From positions 186,001-250,000 of the forward strand of contig JAHBTU010000005.1 of assembly GCA_019638455.1 (NCBI GenBank): 64,000 nucleotides of DNA, given 5' to 3'. The notes under the pieces are model-generated. The model was given only the letters and a program-made list of their open reading frames with translations. It searched no databases and had not been told where the DNA came from. Positions 1 through 6,355 of this stretch are shown piece after piece. Origin of the DNA: Saprospiraceae bacterium (GTDB lineage: Bacteria > Bacteroidota > Bacteroidia > Chitinophagales > Saprospiraceae). Position 1 is the first letter of the stretch, and every line of letters begins with the position of its first letter. The position numbers were made by a program, and so were the translations under genes.

Positions 1-2
1 AA

Positions 3-272
3 GTACTCGCCTTGCCCCGCTCCCGCGCCAAAGAAATCCGTTTTTTCTCCTCCGGCATGAAGCAGCGCGTCAAACTCGCCCTTGCCATCTGCTCCGACAC
101 ACCCGTGCTATTGCTCGACGAGCCAGCCACCAATCTCGACACCCAAGGCATCGAATGGTACAAACAATTGGTGGCCGACTTTGCCGCCAACCGCCTCGTC
201 GTCATCGCCTCCAACGACCCGCACGACGCCGAATTTTGCCCAACGCACCTCAACATTTTGGATTACAAATAA
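3..272 (+). CDS. ABC transporter ATP-binding protein, C-terminal part
   Basis: The 5' part of the gene lies before the window, and the frame is open from base 3 to the TAA at 270-272. About 90 residues are visible. They contain the ABC signature (FSSGMKQRVKLAL) followed by Walker B and D-loop (VLLLDEPATNLD), so this is the catalytic C-terminal half of an ABC ATPase that powers a membrane transporter. The segment where the switch (H-loop) histidine normally lies reads VVIASNDPHD, with Asn in the usual His position. This may be a family trait of small Bacteroidota CcmA-like ATPases or a functional change. The permease partner and substrate cannot be judged from here. The next gene starts 13 bases downstream on the same strand. 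Confidence 0.88.
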   Translation, partial: VLALPRSRAKEIRFFSSGMKQRVKLALAICSDTPVLLLDEPATNLDTQGIEWYKQLVADFAANRLVVIASNDPHDAEFCPTHLNILDYK

Positions 273-284
273 AAAATCATCTCG

Positions 285-695
285 TTGACACACTCTGACA
301 CCACCACTCCCATCTTGTTGTTCGACGGTGTGTGCAACCTCTGCAACGCATCGGTGCAATGGGTACTCCTGCGCGACCACAAAGCCGTGTTCAAATTTGC
401 GGCGCTCCAATCCGAAACAGGCCAAGCCTTGTTGCGCCGATTTGGCCTGTCCGACAAAAATTTCGACACGGTCGTGCTGGTGGATGGTGAGCGCATCTTC
501 ACACGCTCCGATGCCCCACTGGAAATCGTGCGTCGCTTGGGCGGCGTGTGGGCTTTGCTGTTCGTGTTCAAAATAGTGCCCAGACCCATCCGCAATGCCG
601 TGTACGATTGGGTGGCCCGCAATCGCTATCGGTGGTTTGGCCGCCGCGAGGAATGTATGCTCCCGCGCCCAGAATGGAAAGACCGTTTCGTGTGA
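285..695 (+). CDS. DCC-family thiol-disulfide oxidoreductase-like protein (DUF393)
   Basis: This is a 136-residue protein with the DCC-family hallmark at its N-terminus: DGVCNLCN, i.e. Asp-x-x-Cys-x-x-Cys around residues 14-22. The rest (LFVFKIVPRPIRNAVYDW, RYRWFGRREEC) matches the usual length and ending of YuxK-like DUF393 proteins. The family is predicted to have a thioredoxin-like redox role, but no substrate is established. No ATG lies between the upstream stop and the conserved region, so the TTG at 285 is the only reasonable start. It sits 13 bases after the ABC ATPase gene and is probably co-transcribed with it. Confidence 0.85.
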   Translation: MTHSDTTTPILLFDGVCNLCNASVQWVLLRDHKAVFKFAALQSETGQALLRRFGLSDKNFDTVVLVDGERIFTRSDAPLEIVRRLGGVWALLFVFKIVPRPIRNAVYDWVARNRYRWFGRREECMLPRPEWKDRFV

Positions 696-700
696 AGTGC

Positions 701-817
701 CACCACTACTGGATATTATTTTTGTGCTGCAAAGGCACAAAATGCGGCAAGTCAATGAGTATTTTGCCTTGCGTCTTTGTGACTTCGTGGCAAATTTGAA
801 AATGTCCGGTAGTGTGG
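701..817 (+). repeat. Dispersed repeat family A, copy 1
   Basis: About 117 bp, bounded by imperfect inverted ends (ccactactggatatt at the left; aatgtccggtagtgtgg at the right, which reads ccacactaccggacatt on the other strand). The core carries 'aggcacaaaatgcgg' and 'gtctttgtgacttcgtggc'. Closely similar copies lie at 9656-9783 and 44592-44717, and in reverse orientation at 26891-27231. It fills the gap between the DCC gene and the peptide-binding lipoprotein and has no supported coding function. Confidence 0.8.
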
Positions 818-924
818 AAGGGCCATCCGTCAGATACCCTTGTTCGGCTTCCGACATTCTCTTACTTTTACCCCGTTTTTCATCTGACTTAATCTTTCTC
901 GAACAATCTCTCATCAGCATTTCC

Positions 925-2703
925 ATGAAAAATCTTTTTCCCCTCCACCGCAGCGCGGCGGGCCTCGTCGCGGCAGTTGCCATCCTCCTACTTTTCTCTT
1001 GCAAAAGCGACCCGAAGACAACCATTGCCGCCAATGCCACCGTCAACGTCCGCATGGAAGCAGCGGCCACCACACTCAACCCCTACCTGCCCGCCACTGG
1101 CTATTCGCGTTATGTGGCACAACGCATTTTCCACTCATTGGGCGAGCTTGACCCTCTGACACTGGAGTTCAAGCCCATGCTCGTCAAACAATTGCCCACC
1201 AAACGCACGGTCAGCGAAGGCGCTTATGCCGGCGCGCTGGCCTACGATTTTGAAATACTTGACGAGGCCAAGTGGGACAACGGCTCGCCAGTGACTGGCC
1301 ACGACGTGGTTTTTTCCCTGAAAATCATCATGCACCCCAGCTTGCCGACGGAGGTCTATCGGGGTTATTTTGAATACCTCAAAGGGGTGGAGGTGGACGC
1401 GGCCAATCCCAAAAAATTCACTACCTATTTCAGTCAGTACTATATGCTGATGATGGAAAGCATGTGTGGGGTGCCGATTATGCCTGCCTACAACTACGAC
1501 CCCGACAACTTGCTGGCAAACATTCCGCTCTCCGATTTTTTGGACAAAAGCAAGGCCGCCGAGCTGGCTGCCAACCCTTCGGCACAGGCGTTTGCCAAAG
1601 CATTTCAAGACCCAAAGTTTATCAACGACAAGAACTTCGTGACTGGTAGCGGCCCCTATCGGCTCGAAAGCACCGATGGCGACCAAGGCGCGGTATTGAT
1701 AAAAAAAGAAAATTGGTGGGGCGACGCGGTGGCGCAGCGGTATCCGCTGCTGGCGGCCTATCCCACCAAATTGGTTTACAAAATCGTGCAGGACGAAGCA
1801 GCGGTGGAAAACCTGTTTTTGACCGATGCGCTCGACGTGGCGGTGCAGGTCACGCCAGCCAAATTCCTCGAAATGAAGCAAAACCCTGCCCTCGAAGCCA
1901 AGTATGATTTCCTGAGCATCGGCGCCACGCAGTACAATCGGCTCGCTTTCAACCTGCGCAACCCCAAAGTGCAGGACAAGCGCGTGCGGGAAGCCCTCGC
2001 TCATGCCATTGACTACGACTATCTCATCAACAACGTGATGCAAGGGCTTGCGCAGCGCATCGTCAGCCCCATCAATCCGGCCAAAACGTTTTACGCCAAA
2101 AACCTGCCACTCCGAGAGTTCAGCATAGACAAGGCAAAGGCCTTGCTGGCCGAAGCCGGCTGGCAGGACACCGATGGCAACGGCATCGTGGACAAGGTCA
2201 TTCAGGGCAAAAAAACAGACCTCAAACTCGAATTGATGGCGCTCACAAAAGCAAAGGTGAACGAACTGGTGGCTCAGAGCATTGAGGAAACCGCCCAACG
2301 CGCAGGCATCAAAATCGTCGTCGTGGGTGTGGACATTGACAAATTGCAGACGGACACCCGACAAGGCAACTTTGAGGTGGCCATGTACGGTGCCGCGCTC
2401 CACCCCGGCTTGGTAGAGCTCTACCAGACCTACCATTCGGCCAACCTCGCCCCCAAAGGCGACAATCGCACGGGCTTCACCAAGGCGGACAGCGTGATTG
2501 TAGCCATACGCACCACCGAGAATGAAGCCGCCCGCAACGCGCTTTACATAAAAGCCCAAGAAATCATCAATGAGGAAATACCGGAAATCTATCTTTACGC
2601 TCCGCTTCAACGCACCGTGGTGGCTAAAAAATTCGACTACGTCGTCACGCCCAATCGCCCCGGCTACTACGAGCAGATGTTCAAGCTAAAGGCCCAACAG
2701 TAA
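925..2703 (+). CDS. Peptide/solute-binding lipoprotein of an ABC transporter (SBP_bac_5 family)
   Basis: This is a 592-residue extracytoplasmic substrate-binding protein of the OppA/DppA type. The open frame extends further upstream, but the ATG at 925 gives a typical lipoprotein signal: a hydrophobic stretch ending in LLLFSC with the lipobox Cys at residue 26. The body carries family features such as TLNPYLPATGYSRYV near the mature N-terminus, a WDNGSPVTGHDVVFSLKI segment, ENWWGD, and VREALAHAIDYDYLI in the second lobe. Predicted role: binding of oligopeptides or similar solutes for an ABC importer. No permease genes are adjacent, so the partner is encoded elsewhere or this is a stand-alone receptor. 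Family A repeat copy 1 lies about 110 bp upstream. Confidence 0.9.
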   Translation: MKNLFPLHRSAAGLVAAVAILLLFSCKSDPKTTIAANATVNVRMEAAATTLNPYLPATGYSRYVAQRIFHSLGELDPLTLEFKPMLVKQLPTKRTVSEGAYAGALAYDFEILDEAKWDNGSPVTGHDVVFSLKIIMHPSLPTEVYRGYFEYLKGVEVDAANPKKFTTYFSQYYMLMMESMCGVPIMPAYNYDPDNLLANIPLSDFLDKSKAAELAANPSAQAFAKAFQDPKFINDKNFVTGSGPYRLESTDGDQGAVLIKKENWWGDAVAQRYPLLAAYPTKLVYKIVQDEAAVENLFLTDALDVAVQVTPAKFLEMKQNPALEAKYDFLSIGATQYNRLAFNLRNPKVQDKRVREALAHAIDYDYLINNVMQGLAQRIVSPINPAKTFYAKNLPLREFSIDKAKALLAEAGWQDTDGNGIVDKVIQGKKTDLKLELMALTKAKVNELVAQSIEETAQRAGIKIVVVGVDIDKLQTDTRQGNFEVAMYGAALHPGLVELYQTYHSANLAPKGDNRTGFTKADSVIVAIRTTENEAARNALYIKAQEIINEEIPEIYLYAPLQRTVVAKKFDYVVTPNRPGYYEQMFKLKAQQ

Positions 2704-2733
2704 AAAACGACAAGAACAAAAAAACGCAATACA

Positions 2734-3114
2734 ATGGCTTTTGAAGTAGAAGGCAAGCTCCATCGCATCTTCCCGACCGAGCAGAAATCGGCCAGTTTCT
2801 CGGCACGCGAGTTTGTGCTCGAAGTGCCTGATGGCAACTATCCCCAACTCATCAAATTTCAGGCAGTGCAAGAACGCTGTGGCCTGCTCGACAGCTTTCG
2901 GGAAGGCGACCGCGTGAAGGTGCACTTCGACCTGCGCGGACGCGAATGGAACGGGAAGTACCTCACCAACCTCAATGCTTGGCGCATCGAAGGCGCCGGT
3001 GGCGACCCAGACAACAACAAAGTCGCCACCGATGAGAACTTTCCCAACGACCCTTTCCCCAACTACACCGACACACCGCCTTCTGGCGGCAACATGGAAG
3101 ACCTGCCTTTTTGA
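2734..3114 (+). CDS. DUF3127 domain protein
   Basis: This is a 126-residue cytosolic protein matching DUF3127 of Bacteroidota: it starts MAFEVEGKLHRIFPTEQKS and continues to VKVHFDLRGREWNGKYLTNL and a Trp near residue 90. The tail is acidic and proline-rich and ends NMEDLPF. Short OB-fold-like single-stranded-DNA-binding proteins end in comparable acidic DLPF tails, so an SSB-like nucleic-acid role is possible, but that is inference. It lies 30 bp after the lipoprotein gene, and its stop overlaps the region just before the next ORF. The pair is probably co-transcribed. Confidence 0.85.
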   Translation: MAFEVEGKLHRIFPTEQKSASFSAREFVLEVPDGNYPQLIKFQAVQERCGLLDSFREGDRVKVHFDLRGREWNGKYLTNLNAWRIEGAGGDPDNNKVATDENFPNDPFPNYTDTPPSGGNMEDLPF

Positions 3115-3134
3115 GCCACTCCCGTCGTCCTGTC

Positions 3135-3749
3135 ATGCGCCAACGATTTTTCATTTTCGGCCTCTTCCTACTCGCTTGCTCCATCCAAGCGCAAACGCTA
3201 TCCAGTGTCAGCACAAGATGGAGCGACTCGTTTGTGGAGTGGGAAATATACGCCATCATGCCGCGCGACACCACCGGGCAACAACCCGCCGACAAAGACG
3301 AGGAGGACTCCGAACCGCCGGAAGAAACACTCTATGGCGAACTCAAACTGCGCTGGCTCAATGTCCGAGAAGATTTTTCCGAATGGAACTACGAGCTCGG
3401 GGAAGAAAGCGGCACCATCCGCCAAAAATGGAAAGACGACCTCTCTCAATGGGAACTGCGTAGCTATACTGGCAACGTGGTGACGATGCGAGCCATCTGG
3501 TCGAACGACCTCACGGAGTGGCGCGTGACCAACAACTCCATCGCACTCGATTTGAAGAGCAAATGGAAAAACCAGTTTGACGAATGGCGGGTGGACGACT
3601 CCAAACGAGGCAGCTTTTATCTCTACACCTACACCGAGCGCGACCCCCGCGATTGGGGCATACAAGACGCACTCAATGAGGAAATATCCCAGTCCATGAA
3701 AATGGCGTTGATTTTCCTGACCGTCTTTTTCGGCTCGCCCAAGATGTGA
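3135..3749 (+). CDS. Secreted protein with tandem Trp-containing repeats, unknown function
   Basis: 204 residues from the ATG at 3135, chosen because it begins directly with a signal peptide (MRQRFFIFGLFLLACSIQAQ). The mature part is built from an imperfect repeat with two Trp about 7-9 residues apart: RWSDSFVEWEIY, RWLNVREDFSEWNYE, KWKDDLSQWELRS, IWSNDLTEWRVTN, KWKNQFDEWRVDD, then a weaker RDPRDWG. An acidic linker (KDEEDSEPPEE) separates the first and second units. A hydrophobic segment (MALIFLTVFFG) lies at the C-terminus. I do not recognise the family. The repeat suggests a small beta-repeat envelope protein. It follows DUF3127 by 20 bp. Confidence 0.72.
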   Translation: MRQRFFIFGLFLLACSIQAQTLSSVSTRWSDSFVEWEIYAIMPRDTTGQQPADKDEEDSEPPEETLYGELKLRWLNVREDFSEWNYELGEESGTIRQKWKDDLSQWELRSYTGNVVTMRAIWSNDLTEWRVTNNSIALDLKSKWKNQFDEWRVDDSKRGSFYLYTYTERDPRDWGIQDALNEEISQSMKMALIFLTVFFGSPKM

Positions 3750-3779
3750 GGCCAGCACAATGCCCAAAGACAAGGCTCG

Positions 3780-4805
3780 CTACCGCTTCCGCTCCGTCAC
3801 ATACATCAGCAAATCCTTGAGCGACTGTCGAGCGGGGCTTTCTGGCACAGCGTCGAGCAAATCGAAAGCCTCTTGGCGGTAGCGGTACATGGCCTCCTGC
3901 GCATATTGAATGCCCCCGCTTTGGCGCACCAATCGAATGACCTCGGCCACTCGCTCAGCCTTGTGGCTCTCGTTTTTCACGATATTCATGATGAAACGGC
4001 GCGTGGCGCGGTCGGCATTGGCCAAAGTGTAAATGAGCGGCAGCGTCATTTTTTTCTCCTTGATATCAATGCCAAGCGGCTTGCCCACATCATCGTCGCC
4101 GAAGTCGAACAGGTCGTCGCGGATTTGGAAAGCCATGCCTGTTTTTTCGCCGAAAAGCCACATGAGCTGAATCGCTTCCTCATTCGGCGCAGTGCTCACG
4201 GAGCCGGCGCAGCAAGCTGCCGCTATGAGCGAAGCTGTTTTTTGGCGTATGATGTCGTGGTAGATTTCTTCCTTGATGTCGAGCCGGCGAGCCTTTTCCA
4301 TTTGCAGCAACTCGCCCTCTGCCATCTCCTTCACCGCACGGCTGACGATTTCCAACATTCGATACTGCTGGTTTTTGACCGATAGCAACAAGCCCTGCGA
4401 CAACAAAAAATCGCCGACCAAGACCGCCACCTTATTTTTCCAAAGCGCATTGATGGAAAAAAAACCCCGGCGCTCGTTGGAGTCGTCCACCACGTCATCG
4501 TGCACCAAGGTCGCCGTGTGCAAGAGCTCCACCAGCGAGGCAGCTGTGTAGGAAGCCTCGTTGATGGGGCCAAAAAGTCGGGCGCTGAGCAAGACGAGCA
4601 TGGGTCGCACCTGCTTGCCCTTGCGCTGCACGATATACCAAGTGATTTTGTCGAGCAAGGGGACGTTGCTGCGCATTGCATCTCGGAAGCGACTCTCAAA
4701 GATGTCCAATTCGGCGACTATCGGCTTTTTTATGGCTTCCAGAGACATGGGTTCGGACGGTTGCGGCAGCGAAACGGCTGGCGGGACGGTGTTTTTAATT
4801 TTCAA
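3780..4805 (-). CDS. Polyprenyl diphosphate synthase
   Basis: This is a 341-residue trans-isoprenyl diphosphate synthase that extends an allylic diphosphate with isopentenyl diphosphate to make long-chain polyprenyl diphosphate, usually the menaquinone side chain in this phylum. The first aspartate-rich motif (LVHDDVVDDSNERRG) and the second (FQIRDDLFDFGDDD) are intact. The GKQVRPMLVLLSA segment before the first motif, with the IPP-contacting Lys and Arg, is also present. An alternative ATG at 4748 (MSLEAIKKP) would drop 19 weakly conserved N-terminal residues and may be the real start. It converges with the preceding Trp-repeat gene. Confidence 0.93.
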   Translation of the reverse strand: MKIKNTVPPAVSLPQPSEPMSLEAIKKPIVAELDIFESRFRDAMRSNVPLLDKITWYIVQRKGKQVRPMLVLLSARLFGPINEASYTAASLVELLHTATLVHDDVVDDSNERRGFFSINALWKNKVAVLVGDFLLSQGLLLSVKNQQYRMLEIVSRAVKEMAEGELLQMEKARRLDIKEEIYHDIIRQKTASLIAAACCAGSVSTAPNEEAIQLMWLFGEKTGMAFQIRDDLFDFGDDDVGKPLGIDIKEKKMTLPLIYTLANADRATRRFIMNIVKNESHKAERVAEVIRLVRQSGGIQYAQEAMYRYRQEAFDLLDAVPESPARQSLKDLLMYVTERKR

Positions 4806-4876
4806 AAAAATTGAAACAGCCGCAAGGTAGGAAGGTTGGGGAAATAAGGCGGTTTGACGAGCCAGAATTCAAATGG

Positions 4877-4911
4877 GTTGAAGGGCTTGCCCGGGGCAAG
4901 CCCTTCAACCT
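4877..4911. repeat. Perfect 17-bp inverted repeat (hairpin)
   Basis: Two 17-nt arms (ggttgaagggcttgccc and its exact complement) are separated by one base. It lies 5 bp beyond the stop codon of the desaturase gene, so it could act as its 3' hairpin, but no T-tract follows. The words 'ggttgaagggcttgcc' recur at 9608-9623. The related 'gggcttgcccggccaag' occurs inside the family C elements. This points to a repeat origin. Confidence 0.7.
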
Positions 4912-4915
4912 CCCT

Positions 4916-5965
4916 TCAACCCCTACGTTCCAACTTTCTTCTCCTGAGGTATTCGCGGAACGAAATCATGCGCTCTTGTTCCTCGTCCCAAAGTTTGTTG
5001 AATATGCAGCGCAGGCTTTGCCAAAAGGTGATTTTGTTCGCCACTTTGTCGAGAATAGGATTCTCGTGGTGGCATCGCGCCAGTTCGTAATTGGGCACCA
5101 ACGGATTGAGGTGGTGAATGTGGTGGTAGCCTATGTTGCCCGTGAGCCAGTGGAAAAGGCGTGGCAGTTTGTAGTAGGTGCTGCCTTGCACGGCGGCTCG
5201 GATGTAGTCCCACTTGTCTTTCCACTGCTTGTAGGTGGTCTCGTGTTGGTGCTGCACATAGAAAAACCACACGGCGATGATGGCGAAAAACACCAGAATC
5301 GGCAGGTGCACGAGCAGGAACGCCTCGTAGCCCAATAGCAGGATAATGCCGAGATGCACCGCCAACAGCAGCACGTTGTGTTTCATCAGTGAGCGGCGGG
5401 CGTGTTCCCAGCCTTTCATGTTAATCAACGGTATCCGACTGTGCACGAGTAGGTACCATACCGGGCCGATGATGAACAATACTGGTGCGCTGCGGAACAC
5501 GATATAGCGTATTTTCTCCAAGCGGCTGAGTTGCCTGAATTCCTTCACCGTCAGCAGGTTGATGTCGCCGATGTCGCGGTGTTCCCACAAGATGCCATTG
5601 TGTCCGTGGTGGAAGTTGTGGCTTTTTGCCCAGTAGCGATAGGGCATGAAGCTGATGAGGCTGCAAATTTCGCCGATGATATCGTTGGCTTTGCGCGAGG
5701 TCGTAAAAGACTGGTGCCCACAGTCGTGCTGAATGATGAAAATCCGCACAAGGAAGAAAGCATTGACGGCTGCCAACAAAAACGTGAGCCACAGAGACAC
5801 GTCGAGCAGCAGATACATCGCCGTCCATATAGCTACAAAAGGCAAAAAAGAATTGAGGATTTGGATGGTGGCCTTTTTTGAATCGGGGAGCTGATAGGCT
5901 TTCACAATGGCGGGAAGACGCTGCAAAATAGCGGGGTCGTACTGCGAGTATTTCAAGTTACCCAT
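4916..5965 (-). CDS. Membrane fatty acid desaturase
   Basis: This is a 349-residue integral membrane di-iron desaturase. All three histidine boxes are present: HDCGHQ, HNFHHGH and, near the C-terminus, YHHIHH. Hydrophobic segments lie around them (FLPFVAIWTAMYLLLDV, LWLTFLLAAVNAFFLV, LLLAVHLGIILLLGYEAF, ILVFFAIIAVWFFYV). It introduces double bonds into acyl chains at the membrane and fits the FA_desaturase family. The ATG at 5965 was preferred over a 46-residue upstream extension, which is low-complexity and overlaps the region leading into repeat B1. It ends 5 bp from the perfect hairpin at 4877-4911. Confidence 0.92.
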   Translation of the reverse strand: MGNLKYSQYDPAILQRLPAIVKAYQLPDSKKATIQILNSFLPFVAIWTAMYLLLDVSLWLTFLLAAVNAFFLVRIFIIQHDCGHQSFTTSRKANDIIGEICSLISFMPYRYWAKSHNFHHGHNGILWEHRDIGDINLLTVKEFRQLSRLEKIRYIVFRSAPVLFIIGPVWYLLVHSRIPLINMKGWEHARRSLMKHNVLLLAVHLGIILLLGYEAFLLVHLPILVFFAIIAVWFFYVQHQHETTYKQWKDKWDYIRAAVQGSTYYKLPRLFHWLTGNIGYHHIHHLNPLVPNYELARCHHENPILDKVANKITFWQSLRCIFNKLWDEEQERMISFREYLRRRKLERRG

Positions 5966-6056
5966 TGAAGAAAAAACAATTGAATTGTTGTGGTGCCGAG
6001 GTGGCGATGCGAGGCGCTCCCGTAGGCAGGTGGACAATTGTGACAAAAAAGCAAAA

Positions 6057-6204
6057 CATGAGCCATCCCGAATTTTTGCCCCAGCGGAGCGGAACATGGG
6101 CAAAGACCTCCTTCATATTCCGCCTCGCTGGGGCAGTTAGAAGACTTGATTTTTAGCAAAATAGTGAGCCAAAATCTGTTTGTCAAAATCCGGGATGACT
6201 CATG
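6057..6204. repeat. Dispersed repeat family B, copy 1 (uninterrupted)
   Basis: A 148-bp element with near-perfect terminal inverted repeats: catgagccatcccg at the left and cgggatgactcatg at the right. Inside is a long hairpin with 20-nt arms (ccccagcggagcggaacatg) around a loop reading ggcaaagacctcctt, then 'cagttagaagacttgattt'. It matches the copy at 48088-48462, which is interrupted by element C. Together with the promoter that follows it fills the gap between the desaturase and the beta-helix protein. Confidence 0.8.
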
Positions 6205-6293
6205 TTTTAAAGCGGTGTAAAAGTCCTGCATTTATCCGAAATGACATTTATCCGACGGATGTTATTTTCCCAAAATTGATAATCAATAACAAT

Positions 6294-6325
6294 TTTGAAC
6301 AGTCGTGTGCCCGCCCGTACTTTTG
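6294..6325 (+). promoter_or_regulatory. Bacteroidota-type promoter
   Basis: TTTG at 6294-6297, 20 bp of spacer, then TACTTTTG at 6318-6325, an exact match to TAnnTTTG. Transcription would start near 6332, about 24 nt before the ATG of the beta-helix protein. Confidence 0.7.
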
Positions 6326-6355
6326 GGTTACTAATCGCCGATACTTCAATCGCTC

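Noticed and set aside
1135..2610. 491-codon minus-strand frame opposite the peptide-binding lipoprotein
   Set aside because: Low-information composition and no motif; the plus strand encodes a full SBP with a lipobox.
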